Shown piece after piece: positions 16,763 through 25,484 of a DNA stretch of 44,041 bases (the stretch's first letter is position 1; the number at the start of each line of letters is the position of its first letter). Under the pieces are notes generated by a model, which was not told the DNA's origin, did not search any database, and was given only the letters and a program-made list of their open reading frames with translations. The stretch covers positions 1 through 44,041 of the forward strand of contig JAKFYK010000076.1 in NCBI GenBank assembly GCA_021730905.1, written 5' to 3'. Position numbers and translations under genes: made by a program. This stretch comes from Betaproteobacteria bacterium. GTDB taxonomy: Bacteria > Pseudomonadota > Gammaproteobacteria > Burkholderiales > SG8-41.

Positions 16763-17463
16763 CAAATTTTGAACAGGCGTCCCGCGCCGGGCACCTCGCG
16801 CGGATCGTTCATCAGCCGCAGCATTTGCCACATCATCGAGGCATTGCTGGTGACCACCGGCTTGCCGTACTTCTGTTCGATGCCGTCGATAATTTCCAGC
16901 GTGCGGAAATTCGAGCAACTGATGAAAATGGCTTCGGTGTCCGGGCGCATTACCTCGTCCACCAGCGCGAGGATGCGCTCACGCGTGATGGTCGAATGCG
17001 CCTCCGTGCTCAAGCCCTGCATCGCCAGCACCTCGAATCCATCGGCGGTGAGGTATTGCTTCAAACGTTCATTCAGCCACGGCGCGTACGGCGAGGCAAG
17101 GCTCAACCGTTTCGCACCCAGCGCGCGCAGGCCATCGACAATGGCGCGCGACGAGGTGGCGCAGGGAATGCCGGTTTCGTTTTTGATGCGTTCAGCCAGC
17201 GCCTTGTCCTCGGCGGGCGTATGCAAAAAACCGCTGGCGGTGCAGCCGTAGCCGATGACATTGACCTTGGCGTGCGCCAGCAATTTTGCCGCTTCGGGCG
17301 CCTGGACCGACAGTCCCATCAGCTTTTCTTCGGTGTCCGCGGTGTGTGGTATGCGCATCGAATGCACGGATGCGCCCATGCCCGCGAGGCGCTGCGTTTC
17401 GTACTCCATCACCGTGTTCCACGAGGGCACGATGATGCCGATTTTTTGTTGCCAGGTATCCAT
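16762..17463 (-). CDS. Asp/Glu racemase-superfamily enzyme (maleate isomerase / arylmalonate decarboxylase-like)
   Basis: A 233-residue cytoplasmic enzyme. It begins MDTWQQKIGIIVPSWNTVMEYE, typical of maleate cis-trans isomerases and arylmalonate decarboxylases, which share the Asp/Glu racemase fold. Two conserved cysteine regions are visible, GYGCTASGFLH and ISCSNFRTLEII, consistent with two-cysteine isomerase chemistry. The pair of motifs does not settle isomerase versus decarboxylase. The gene is translationally coupled (TGATG) to a Bug homologue without a signal peptide and is encoded divergently from a normal Bug receptor gene at 17541. Confidence 0.87.
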   Translation of the reverse strand: MDTWQQKIGIIVPSWNTVMEYETQRLAGMGASVHSMRIPHTADTEEKLMGLSVQAPEAAKLLAHAKVNVIGYGCTASGFLHTPAEDKALAERIKNETGIPCATSSRAIVDGLRALGAKRLSLASPYAPWLNERLKQYLTADGFEVLAMQGLSTEAHSTITRERILALVDEVMRPDTEAIFISCSNFRTLEIIDGIEQKYGKPVVTSNASMMWQMLRLMNDPREVPGAGRLFKI

Positions 17464-17540
17464 TACAGGCGTTCTCCTTTTGCCTGCGCGAAGGATAGCA
17501 GATACTCTACGCTTCACGCAGTTGATCACCGGGAGAAGTC

Positions 17541-18503
17541 ATGAGGTATTTACAGGGTATTGCAATTCTGTTCATCGTGGCGGCAGGTGCGCCGGTGTTT
17601 GCCCAAAATTACCCGGCAAAACCGCTGCGCATCGTCGTGCCGTTTCCCGCCGGCGGCACCAGTGACATTCTCGCGCGCGCTGTCGGACAAAAGCTCACCG
17701 AGGAATGGAAGCAGCAAGTCGTCATCGACAACCGCCCCGGCGCGGGCGCCAATATCGGCGCGGAAATCTCGGCCAAATCTCCGGCCGACGGCTACAACCT
17801 GTTTCTCATATCGACCATTCATTGCATCAACCCAAGCCTTTACAGCAAGCTCGCGTACGATCCCATCCGCGATTTTGCGCCGGTGACGCTGGTGGCGGAG
17901 ACCTCGCAGGTGCTGGCGGTACACCCGTCGCTGCCGGTGAAGACGGTGAAGGAGTTCATCGCCTATGCCAAAGCACGGCCCGGCCAGTTGAATTACAGTT
18001 CCGCCGGCAACGGCAGCCAGCCGCATCTGACGGCTGAAATGTTCAAAACGCAGACGGGCATCAGTTACATGCACGTGCCGTACAAGGGCGCACCGCCGGC
18101 GATGGTGGATTTGCTCGCGGGGCAAGTCGCGCTTACCTTCGCCACCGCGCCGTCGGCAGTGCCGCACGTGAAGTCGGGCAAGATCCGCGCGCTCGGCGTA
18201 AGCACCGCCAAACGCATTACGGCATTGCCCGATGTGCCGACCATTGCCGAAGCGGGCGTTTCTGGATTTGAAGCGAGCGGATCAAACGGATTGGTCGTTC
18301 CCGCCGGCGTGCCTGCCGCTATTGTCGAACGGCTCAACGCCACTATCGTGAAAATCGTCAACGAACCGGCGATGCGCAAGTACCTGAGCGAGCAGGGCGC
18401 CGATCCGCGCACCATGACTACCGCCGAGTACGGCGACTATCTCAAATCCGAAGTGGCGAAGTGGGCTAAGGTCGTGAAAGCGTCGGGCGCAAAAATCGAT
18501 TAA
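17541..18503 (+). CDS. Bug family (TctC) periplasmic solute receptor
   Basis: A 320-residue receptor with a signal peptide cleaved after A21 (APVFA|QNYP). Motifs include PLRIVVPFPAGGTSDILARAVGQKL, DGYNLFLIS (Asn in place of the usual Thr), LAYDPIRDFAPVTLV and VPYKGAPPAMVDLLAGQ. GGGAGAAG lies 6-13 nt before ATG 17541. Its gene is 77 nt from, and divergent to, the isomerase-like gene, so the two promoters share one small region. Uptake of the isomerase substrate, possibly a dicarboxylate, is a reasonable inference. Confidence 0.94.
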   Translation: MRYLQGIAILFIVAAGAPVFAQNYPAKPLRIVVPFPAGGTSDILARAVGQKLTEEWKQQVVIDNRPGAGANIGAEISAKSPADGYNLFLISTIHCINPSLYSKLAYDPIRDFAPVTLVAETSQVLAVHPSLPVKTVKEFIAYAKARPGQLNYSSAGNGSQPHLTAEMFKTQTGISYMHVPYKGAPPAMVDLLAGQVALTFATAPSAVPHVKSGKIRALGVSTAKRITALPDVPTIAEAGVSGFEASGSNGLVVPAGVPAAIVERLNATIVKIVNEPAMRKYLSEQGADPRTMTTAEYGDYLKSEVAKWAKVVKASGAKID

Positions 18504-18565
18504 CCCGCCTTGATGATGCTGGCCCGGCGCGAGGCGTATCTTGCGTGATGCGGGGCACCGCGCGG

Positions 18566-19405
18566 TCAGTGGGCTGCGGCAGGTTCCTTGATTGATACGC
18601 GCCAGTGGATGCGGTCTTCCTCGGGCGGGTAGTCGCCTGCCGCTTTGTGATAGGAGCAGCGGTTGTCCCAGATCACGATGTCGCCTTTCTGCCACTGGTG
18701 ATGGTACTCGGCACCGGGCTGAATCATGTAGCCGGTCAGCTCGCCGATCAGCGCATCGCTCTCGTCGGGTTCCAAATCCTCGACGCGCAGAATTTTGCCG
18801 GGATCGAAGTAGAGTGCCTTGCGTCCGGTTTCGGCATGCGTGCGCACCAACGGATGCAGTGCAGGCTTCTTGTCTCGATCTTCCGGATTGAGCAAGGCCG
18901 TGCTCTTGCGACGACCGCCGTAGATGTAAGCGCCTTGCAGTCCGTCGATGCGCTGCTTGAGATTTTCTGGCAGCGCATCGTATGCGGCATACATGCTGGC
19001 AAACAGCGTGTTGCCGCCGCGGCTGGGAATCGCCAGTCCGTAAAGCTGTGTTGCCTTGAACGGCACCGCATCGTACGCGCCATCGGTGTGCCAGCCGGAT
19101 GCGCCACGCTTGTAAATCGCCATGTCGAGTTTGCCGTCGGCGCCGAACTTGTTCACGCCCAGCAGCGTGATTTCCGGGCAATCCGGATGGCGCGTGCTTT
19201 TAGATGGATGCGCCTCGATCAATCCGAAGCGGCGGCTGTACGCGAGAAACTCGCCGAGTTCAAGTTGCTGCCCGCGCACCACCAGCACATTGCACTCCAG
19301 CCACGTGCGGTAGAGCGTGGCAAACGTTGCGTCATCCATCGTGCGGACATCGATCCCTTCGGCTATCGCGCCGACTTGCGGCGTCATGCGACGAATTTCA
19401 AGCAT
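18566..19405 (-). CDS. TauD/TfdA family Fe(II)/2-oxoglutarate dioxygenase
   Basis: A 279-residue dioxygenase that couples 2-oxoglutarate decarboxylation to substrate hydroxylation. The facial triad is H106 and D108 (GWHTDGAY) and H253 (DNRCSYHKAAGDYP), with R269 (IHWRVS) as the likely 2-oxoglutarate anchor. TauD itself acts on taurine and TfdA on 2,4-D; the family is broad and the substrate here is not evident. It is a single gene between two Bug receptors on either side, and its promoter region faces the following Bug gene's 3' end. Confidence 0.9.
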   Translation of the reverse strand: MLEIRRMTPQVGAIAEGIDVRTMDDATFATLYRTWLECNVLVVRGQQLELGEFLAYSRRFGLIEAHPSKSTRHPDCPEITLLGVNKFGADGKLDMAIYKRGASGWHTDGAYDAVPFKATQLYGLAIPSRGGNTLFASMYAAYDALPENLKQRIDGLQGAYIYGGRRKSTALLNPEDRDKKPALHPLVRTHAETGRKALYFDPGKILRVEDLEPDESDALIGELTGYMIQPGAEYHHQWQKGDIVIWDNRCSYHKAAGDYPPEEDRIHWRVSIKEPAAAH

Positions 19406-19487
19406 GGTTGCGGCCCTCCTCGCGGATAGTGCAGCATCCTATCACCCGCGGCAAACGATTGCAGCGCGCGGGCTGTGACAGCGCCGG

Positions 19488-20477
19488 CTATTCCGGCCGG
19501 ATGCCGGCGCTGCTGACCACGCGCGCCCATTTTGAAATCTCCGCTTTCCAGAAGGCGTCGAACGCCTGTGGCGTGCTGCCGACAGGATCTATGCCTTGCG
19601 CCGACAGTTTTTCCTGTATTGCCGGGAGCTTGACGGCGCGCGCGATTTCACCGTGCAGCTGCGCAATCACGTTGCGCGGCGTGCCTGCCGGCACCACCAG
19701 CCCGTACCAGTTATCCACTTCAAAGCCCGGCAGCGTTTCATTTGCAGCGGGCACGTCGGGCAGCAGCGCGATGCGTTTTTTGGTGGTGGTGGCAATGGCT
19801 TTCAGGCGCCCCGCTTTCACATGCTGCAATCCGCTCACCACTGCGCTCACGGCAAACTGCACTTCACCGCCGAGCAAGGCACTGAACGCCGGCGCCGTGC
19901 CCTTGTACGGCACATGCACGGTTTTGATTTTGGCGGCCACGTTCAGAAGCTCTCCCGCCAGGTGTGGAATTCCGCCCGCGCCGCTCGATGAAAAGTGCAT
20001 CTTGCCGGGATGGGCGCTCGCGTGAGCGATGAATTCAGCCAGCGTTTTGACCGGCACGGAAGGATGCGCGTAGATGAGCGAGGATGTCGATGCCACATGA
20101 CTCACCGATGCAAAATCGCGCAGCAGGTCGAACGGCAGCTTCGCATAGAGCGAGGGATTGACCGCCAGATTGCCGGTGGTGCCGAAAAAAATCGTGCGGC
20201 CGTCGGGCGCGGCCTTGGCCACAATGTCGGTTGCGATGATGCCGTTCGCGCCCGCGCGGTTGTCGACGATCACCTGCTGCCCGAGCCCTTCGGTGAGATG
20301 CGGCACGAGCACGCGCGCAACGGTATCAATGGGGCCGCCCGCCGGAAAGCCAATCACCAGCCGAACCGGCTTGCCCGCCGATGATTGCGCGAATGCTGCG
20401 CCGTGCGACACCGCAAGCGATAGTGCACAGGCTGCAAGATACGCGGTGATGGTAACGGTTTGAGAGGGATTCGTCAT
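19488..20477 (-). CDS. Bug family (TctC) periplasmic solute receptor
   Basis: A 329-residue receptor with a 30-residue signal peptide (SHGAAFA|QSS). The usual segments are present: GKPVRLVIGFPAGGPIDTVARVL, DGRTIFFGTTGN (Arg in place of Tyr in the DGYT turn), LPFDLLRDFASVSHV and VPYKGTAPAFSALLGGE. ATG 20477 gives this start, but no convincing Shine-Dalgarno sequence precedes it. It is encoded divergently from the HbpS/GlcG-like gene at 20639, so the two may be regulated together. Confidence 0.92.
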   Translation of the reverse strand: MTNPSQTVTITAYLAACALSLAVSHGAAFAQSSAGKPVRLVIGFPAGGPIDTVARVLVPHLTEGLGQQVIVDNRAGANGIIATDIVAKAAPDGRTIFFGTTGNLAVNPSLYAKLPFDLLRDFASVSHVASTSSLIYAHPSVPVKTLAEFIAHASAHPGKMHFSSSGAGGIPHLAGELLNVAAKIKTVHVPYKGTAPAFSALLGGEVQFAVSAVVSGLQHVKAGRLKAIATTTKKRIALLPDVPAANETLPGFEVDNWYGLVVPAGTPRNVIAQLHGEIARAVKLPAIQEKLSAQGIDPVGSTPQAFDAFWKAEISKWARVVSSAGIRPE

Positions 20478-20638
20478 GGTCGGACAGCGCGATAAAGCAA
20501 CGTCACCGATTTTACCGTTCAGCGCAGTTCGAAGGGCAAGTTGCCGGAAATGCGGTAACCTGCACGGCCAGGCCTCGGGAAAGTTCAGCCGGTAGCGGGC
20601 CGGTGTTATTCGCGTGTTAAACCCCAAAGGAGAGCATC

Positions 20639-21133
20639 ATGAAAAGCATAAAGTGGTTGGTTTTGGCGGCTACCCTTGCGATCGTGCCGTCGATGGCAAA
20701 CGCGCAGGCGGTGGTTACCGAGCGCACCCTGTCGCAAAATGCTGCGCTGGAAATGGCGTCCACGGCACTCGCGGCCTGCCGCAAGGAAGGCTACAAGGTG
20801 ACGATCACCGTGTTGAACCGCGCGGCGCGCACGCTGGTCGTGCTGCACGACGACGGCGCAAATCCACACACGCTTGAAAACAGTCTGCGCAAGGCGTACA
20901 CCTCGCTTACGTACCGCGTGCCGTCGGGAGAATTCGGCAAGCGCATGGCCGCGACGCCGCCACCGCACGGCGCGATGGTGCTCGACAAGATCACCTCGGC
21001 CGAAGGCGCGTTGCCGGTGATGTCGAACAAGGAAGTGATCGGCTCCATCGGTATCTCGGGCGCGCCCGGCGGCCATCGCGACGCGGCGTGCGCGCAGGTC
21101 GGCATCGACAAGATTGCGCCGGGACTGAACTGA
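20639..21133 (+). CDS. Exported GlcG/HbpS-type heme-binding family protein
   Basis: A 164-residue protein with a signal peptide ending at A22 (SMANA|QAVV) followed by a GlcG/HbpS domain: LSQNAALEMASTALAACRKEGYKVTITVLNRAARTLVVLHDDGA, then the C-terminal GSIGISGAPGGHRDAACAQVGIDKI. Family members bind heme or corrin-like ligands or accompany glycolate metabolism; the function here is not settled. The start ATG 20639 has AAAGGAGAG at 20626-20634. Confidence 0.88.
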   Translation: MKSIKWLVLAATLAIVPSMANAQAVVTERTLSQNAALEMASTALAACRKEGYKVTITVLNRAARTLVVLHDDGANPHTLENSLRKAYTSLTYRVPSGEFGKRMAATPPPHGAMVLDKITSAEGALPVMSNKEVIGSIGISGAPGGHRDAACAQVGIDKIAPGLN

Positions 21134-21184
21134 CGCGGTGAGCGATACGAGAGTGCGGCGCGCGGGTTGGAACGTCCGAGAGTC

Positions 21185-21658
21185 TCAGCCTTTTTCCATC
21201 GCCTTGATGTCCGCGCCGGCCGACCACACACGGTAGCGTACTTCGACACCCGCGGGCACGTACACCACCAGCGGCAGGCGGCTGTTGTAGCGGATCAGAT
21301 AGGGCTCGCCAGCGAGCGTGATGAAGCGCATCACCTTCGGCGCATTGGGATCGACCGCCATGCGCGTGCCCGCCATCGGCCCCAGCGCGCGGACCCGGTA
21401 GAGCGTGTAGCCCCAGCCCTGGATGGTTTCGGCCTCGATTTTGCCGCCGAAGAAATAGCGGTTGCGCTCGTCGAGCTCGACCGTCCTGCCGATCAGCAAC
21501 TCCACTTTCAGCGCGGACTCATCGGCCTGCTTGGGCAGTTGCAGCACGTAACGCAGCATGCCGTCGTCGGCGGGTGGAAACGCTTTCAGGTTGTCGGCGG
21601 CGTGGCTGGTGGCGATGGAAAGCAGAAGCAGGAGGACGGAGGGCCAGATTCTGGTCAT
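21185..21658 (-). CDS. eco: Ecotin-like periplasmic serine protease inhibitor
   Basis: A 157-residue secreted protein (signal peptide ~1-20, SHA) that aligns along its whole length with E. coli ecotin: ALKVELLIGRTVELDERNRYFFGGKIEAETIQGWGY, the reactive loop, then YLIRYNSRLPLVVYVPAGVEVRYRVW. Ecotin dimers inhibit trypsin-fold proteases. In the reactive loop (GPMAGTRMAVDP) the P1 position, Met84 in E. coli ecotin, is Arg99 here. The two cysteines of the E. coli disulfide (VDCN and MMACP) are both replaced (LDER and RMAVD), and the whole protein has no Cys. Confidence 0.88.
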   Translation of the reverse strand: MTRIWPSVLLLLLSIATSHAADNLKAFPPADDGMLRYVLQLPKQADESALKVELLIGRTVELDERNRYFFGGKIEAETIQGWGYTLYRVRALGPMAGTRMAVDPNAPKVMRFITLAGEPYLIRYNSRLPLVVYVPAGVEVRYRVWSAGADIKAMEKG

Positions 21659-21694
21659 GTTTTTCCCTATGCGGCGGTGCCGTTGGGGACAGAA

Positions 21695-22021
21695 TCAGCG
21701 CGTATGGGCGATCCGGATCAGGGTTCGCGGCTGGTGCGAGGGCAATTGCCGCAGCAATTCCGGAATCAGCGGTGCCAAATCGGCGAACGTGGTACTGCGC
21801 GCCGCGAGCACGAATACCGCCAGCGGTAAGGCCGCGAGGTTCTGCTGATACTGGATATTTTGGTCGGCGGTGATGAAGGCGTCGTAACCGGCTGCGGCGA
21901 GTTCCAGCAGTGCGCCGTTCTTGACGCCGGCCCAGCCCGCGCGCTGCACTGATTCAACCTGATGACCTTCAAGCAGCCGGGCCAGACGCCACGGCAGCGA
22001 TTCGTCAAGCAGCAGGCGCAT
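21695..22021 (-). CDS. DUF5615 PIN-like toxin
   Basis: A 108-residue protein of the DUF5615 PIN-like group, usually paired with a DUF433 antitoxin, as here. It begins MRLLLDESLPWRLARLLEGHQVESV, with acidic residues D6 and E7, followed by GYDAFITADQN with D47 and D53. The gene overlaps the 3' end of the antitoxin gene by 17 nt. The target is unknown. Confidence 0.85.
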   Translation of the reverse strand: MRLLLDESLPWRLARLLEGHQVESVQRAGWAGVKNGALLELAAAGYDAFITADQNIQYQQNLAALPLAVFVLAARSTTFADLAPLIPELLRQLPSHQPRTLIRIAHTR

Positions 22022-22223
22022 GCTCGGACGCGGCCTCGCGGGCGAGTTCCAGAGCGGTTACCGCCTGTTCACGCGAAACGGAAGGGTAATCGGCGAGAAA
22101 CTGGTCGAGACTCTCTCCGGCTTCGAGGCAGTCGAAAAGATTTTTCAGCGGTACGCGCGTGCCGACAAATACCGGCACGCCGCCCTGTATGTCGGGATCG
22201 CGGTGAATCACGGCAGTCTTCAT
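22005..22223 (-). CDS. DUF433 family antitoxin
   Basis: A 72-residue protein beginning MKTAVIHRDPDIQGGVPVFVGTRVPLKNLFDCLEAGESLDQFLADYPSVS, the standard DUF433 sequence with its winged-helix-like DNA-binding fold. The start is ATG 22223, with GGAGG about 8 nt upstream; a longer reading frame to 22298 lacks such a site. It precedes the DUF5615 gene and overlaps it, which is the usual order for this toxin-antitoxin type. Confidence 0.88.
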   Translation of the reverse strand: MKTAVIHRDPDIQGGVPVFVGTRVPLKNLFDCLEAGESLDQFLADYPSVSREQAVTALELAREAASEHAPAA

Positions 22224-22376
22224 GGACGCACCTCCTGTACGGAGCATCTTAGCGCGAACCACTCGCGGCGAAAAGGTTGGATTTAGAAAAGTGCCCAAAT
22301 CGATTTTTTTCGCTAAACGCCATCGCCACCTGAACTGAAGAACAAATCGACTCCGGTACTCTTCGCAGATTAAAGA

Positions 22377-23399
22377 TCAAATCTTGCCTTGGACCGCATC
22401 GTAAGACTGGCGAAGCAATTGGGTAACCGCGTCGAGATCGCTGTCGCGATTTACTTTAAACCAATGGCTGAGTGTCCATCCATGACTATCTGGAACTCGC
22501 GTGACAGTCACACCATGGATCTGTGCGCTGCGATTTTCTGGGATTTGAAAACCTTCGGGTCTAACGTTGAATCGTAGACACATTTCCCGACTTTGCGCGT
22601 AGATCTCTGCAAAATTTTTATTTGCTCTGAAAATTAAACTACCACTCTTGGTAATGATAGTTTGAACATCTGGCCCGAAGCGACTTGCTCGTTGTTTCAG
22701 CTCCAAGTAGATTTCTCGGAGGCCGTCAGGTAAATCTTCGATCGTCTCTTCCTCGTTGGCCAGTACCCGCGGTAGCCGTTCAGTCATCGGACGTACTACT
22801 TCGTTCAATTCCAAAAATATTTGCTTTTCCTGCTCATCAGACTGGTAGCAGGTATAGCTAAGGCAACTAATCGAGACACCGTGATTCAGAAGCCAACCAG
22901 CCGTGCGCTCGATTTTCTCGTCAATCTTTTCGGCAACAATGAAAATACGCTGCTGCTGATTGAACTGGGATTCCGAGACGGGGCGTGGAGGTATACCAAA
23001 TGTGTTGCTAAAAGCATCAAGAAGTGACGTGTAAGGCAAGTTGTGACGAGCAAAATACTGAATTGCCTTCTTGTTTAGCATCTCATAATCCCAATTTGCA
23101 ACATCAGATGCATATTCCAGAGCTTGAGCAATCACATCGCGTGGTGCCTGACCCCTCTTGACTTCGATGATAACCAAATTGGCCGCTTGATCGACGGCGA
23201 TAACATCCGTCATGTTCGTAAAAGGCGTTTCTTGCGAAATGACCAGGACTTGTTTCTCATCTTCAGGTAGGACCGCAGTTGGGTTAGCTGCGAGCCATTG
23301 TTCCATTTTCTTTTCTAAGAATCCTAGCTCGTTCATGCTGCTACGTCTCACGGCGACAAATGTAGTTTTGTCAGTAGTGTCGTTGAGTTTGTATAGCAC
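22377..23399 (-). CDS. PD-(D/E)xK nuclease-like protein with DUF5655-like C-terminus
   Basis: A 340-residue soluble protein. The N-terminal part contains a nuclease-type core, NMTDVIAVDQAANLVIIEVKRGQAPRDVIAQALEYASDVANW, where D (DVIAVD), E and K (IIEVKRG) fit a PD-(D/E)xK site like that of NucS-type endonucleases. The C-terminal third (LELKQRASRFGPDVQTIITKSGSLIFRANKNFAEIY) resembles DUF5655. The start is a GTG at 23399 with AAAGGAGG 8 nt upstream. Base composition is distinctly more AT-rich than its neighbours. It has no obvious partner gene, so an anti-phage or repair role is only a possibility. Confidence 0.72.
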   Translation of the reverse strand: MLYKLNDTTDKTTFVAVRRSSMNELGFLEKKMEQWLAANPTAVLPEDEKQVLVISQETPFTNMTDVIAVDQAANLVIIEVKRGQAPRDVIAQALEYASDVANWDYEMLNKKAIQYFARHNLPYTSLLDAFSNTFGIPPRPVSESQFNQQQRIFIVAEKIDEKIERTAGWLLNHGVSISCLSYTCYQSDEQEKQIFLELNEVVRPMTERLPRVLANEEETIEDLPDGLREIYLELKQRASRFGPDVQTIITKSGSLIFRANKNFAEIYAQSREMCLRFNVRPEGFQIPENRSAQIHGVTVTRVPDSHGWTLSHWFKVNRDSDLDAVTQLLRQSYDAVQGKI

Positions 23400-23626
23400 C
23401 GGCGAATCCTCCTTTGAATGAAGCTCGAGCGTACCCGGTAGTTGCTTTCAACTGAAGAATGGGTAAGAAGGTCAGTTTGTGACTTTGCCCTTATCAGGCC
23501 GTTCCTGCAACACTGCGAAAACCTCGTCCATTTCCATCGCACACTTTATCTTTGATATTTGCGATAGCGATACTTTGTACGCAAAAACAGGTGTTTCTTC
23601 ACGGCGCGGACACAAAAGGCATTAGT

Positions 23627-24097
23627 TCAATTGATCTTGATGTCTATCGTCTTGATCAACTTCTCCAGCGCCGCGTACTCGTTATCAAACTTCGCCTTGA
23701 ATTCCTCCGGTGTGGCGGGCGCGACGACTTCGCTGCCGTCGGCGGCGAGCGCTTTCACTGTGTCGGGTGTGTTCATGCTCCGACTGATGACCGTAGCGAG
23801 TGCGCGCACGATTTGCATCGGCACGCCGGCGGACGCGACGTAGCCACAAGTGCTGTGCAACTGGAATCCCGGCACGCCGGCTTCGGCCACGGTCGGCAGG
23901 TCGGGCAGCAGCGGCGAACGCTGGGTGCCGGAGAATCCGAGTCCGCGCAGATTGCCGGAGCGGATGTGCGGGTCGGTGGCGGCGGCGATGGAAAACGTCA
24001 TCTGGATTTACCCGCCGATCACGTCCACCAGCGCGTGTGCGGCCGCGATCAGCCCTGCCAGTATCGCAATGCCTGCTGTGCGCAGTCCATTACGCAT
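23627..24097 (-). pseudogene. Decayed Bug receptor gene (internal deletion plus nonsense codon)
   Basis: The frame starts at ATG 24097 with an intact signal peptide (MRNGLRTAGIAILAGLIAAAHA) and jumps directly to LVDVIGG, a sequence that normally lies ~170 residues into a Bug receptor. The next codon is TAA (24010-24008), where the family has Gln (GGQIQM), and the same frame then continues through IQMTFSIAAATDPHIRSG to a normal C-terminus ending at 23627. So most of the N-terminal lobe is deleted in frame and a CAA-to-TAA change followed or preceded it. It follows the MFS gene by 8 nt in the same operon. Confidence 0.9.
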
Positions 24098-24105
24098 GGC
24101 GTTTA

Positions 24106-25341
24106 CTATTTTTTGTCGCCGCCCGGTACGAATATCACCAGCAGGTTGCCGAGCACGATGGTGACAGCCAGTCCGTAGAACGCGACCTGTAGTCCGCGCG
24201 CGTCAGCGATTATGCCGAACAGGCTGGGCGCGATACCGCCGCCGATGGCGGTGATGCCGAACTGCAAACCCACGCCGGTGCCGGCCAGATGCCTGGGCGT
24301 GTTTTCCACCGCCCACGCCTGCAGTACCGCGCGCATGGCGTAGAGGAACGATCCTACCAGCGCCACGAACACCACGAACCACACGCTGTTGCCGGCGACC
24401 ACCATGCCGAGGATGGTGACGCCGGTGAGCAGCATGCTCGACATCACCACGCGGCGGCGGCCCCACTTGTCCGACAGGTGCCCGGCGACCGGGCTCGCGG
24501 CGAAGCCCGCGATTTGCAGCACAGCCATGCATACGCCGACGAGGAACAGGTTGTAGCCGAGTTCGTAGGCGAGGTACAGTGGCAGGAAGGTGAGCAGCCC
24601 GGTTTGCGTCAGGGTGCGAAACATGGCGCTGATGGACACCAGCATTAGGCCCTTGTTGTGCAGCAACGACACTAGGTCGGCGAAATACTTGCGCGCAGAC
24701 CACGGCTCGGCCGCCTTGGCGTTGATATTGTTGGGATCGCCGGCTTTGGTTACGCTGAACGCGCCGAGCAGCAGCAGAATCAGCCCCGCCATCACCAGGC
24801 CCGGCACCACGTTGATCACCACCACCGTGCGCCAGCTGAACCAGGTGAGCAGTGCGCCGATTACCAGCGGCGCCAGCGCCTCGCCGAGATTGCCGCCCAT
24901 GCCGTGCAGCGACAGCACGAAACCCTTGCGCGCTGGATAGCGGTAGGCGAGCGTGGGGATGGCCGCCGGATGCCAGATGTTGTTGCCGATGCCCACCAGA
25001 GCAATGCACACCAGCAGCATCCAGTAACTGCCGGTGACGCTCATCACGGCGTACGGCACGCCCACCCACAGCAGCGACAGCACCATCAGATAGCCTTTTT
25101 TGCCGCAGGCATCGACCACCATACCGCCTGGCAGGTTGGCGATGGCGCCGACCACATGCTGCACGGTGAGGATGAAACCGATTTCGGTATAGCTGAGGCC
25201 GAGTTCTTTTCCGATCAGCGGCAGCAGCAGGTAAAACGTGGCGGGATACCAATGGGTGAGCGCGTGTCCGGCGGAAATCAGGCCGACCTCTTTGACGTAC
25301 TGGGCGCGGGGTATGGCGGCGTCGGCGGTAGTGGTGTTCAT
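24106..25341 (-). CDS. MFS transporter
   Basis: A 411-residue, 12-helix major facilitator. The start gives MNTTTADAAIPRAQYVKEVGLISAGHALTHWYPATFYLLLPLIGKELGLSYTEIGF, reminiscent of the fosmidomycin-resistance-like group of the MFS. The loop 2-3 motif is GGMVVDACGKKGYLM and its repeat is GHLSDKWGRRRVVM. The other half of its operon is the dead Bug gene just downstream, so the transporter may have lost a functional neighbour. The substrate is unknown. Confidence 0.87.
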   Translation of the reverse strand: MNTTTADAAIPRAQYVKEVGLISAGHALTHWYPATFYLLLPLIGKELGLSYTEIGFILTVQHVVGAIANLPGGMVVDACGKKGYLMVLSLLWVGVPYAVMSVTGSYWMLLVCIALVGIGNNIWHPAAIPTLAYRYPARKGFVLSLHGMGGNLGEALAPLVIGALLTWFSWRTVVVINVVPGLVMAGLILLLLGAFSVTKAGDPNNINAKAAEPWSARKYFADLVSLLHNKGLMLVSISAMFRTLTQTGLLTFLPLYLAYELGYNLFLVGVCMAVLQIAGFAASPVAGHLSDKWGRRRVVMSSMLLTGVTILGMVVAGNSVWFVVFVALVGSFLYAMRAVLQAWAVENTPRHLAGTGVGLQFGITAIGGGIAPSLFGIIADARGLQVAFYGLAVTIVLGNLLVIFVPGGDKK

Positions 25342-25484
25342 AATACGGGCAGGTTTCGCAGGAGGGCAATCATAACACTGCAGGTTCCGTTTCCGAGGAA
25401 TGGATCGCGCGTCGCGACGCATGGAGCGCCGCCCTGCCATCGTATAATCGCGCCCTTCGCATCCAATCACAATGATTGCGCGCT

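Noticed and set aside
23348..23542. Small minus-strand ORF upstream of the nuclease-like gene
   Set aside because: It overlaps the nuclease start, has no ribosome-binding site and has no recognisable composition of a real protein.
23540..23580. Possible tenth AT-rich repeat near TTGATATTTGCGATAG
   Set aside because: Only a short part resembles the right half of the repeat and the core ATAAGTATTTG is absent.
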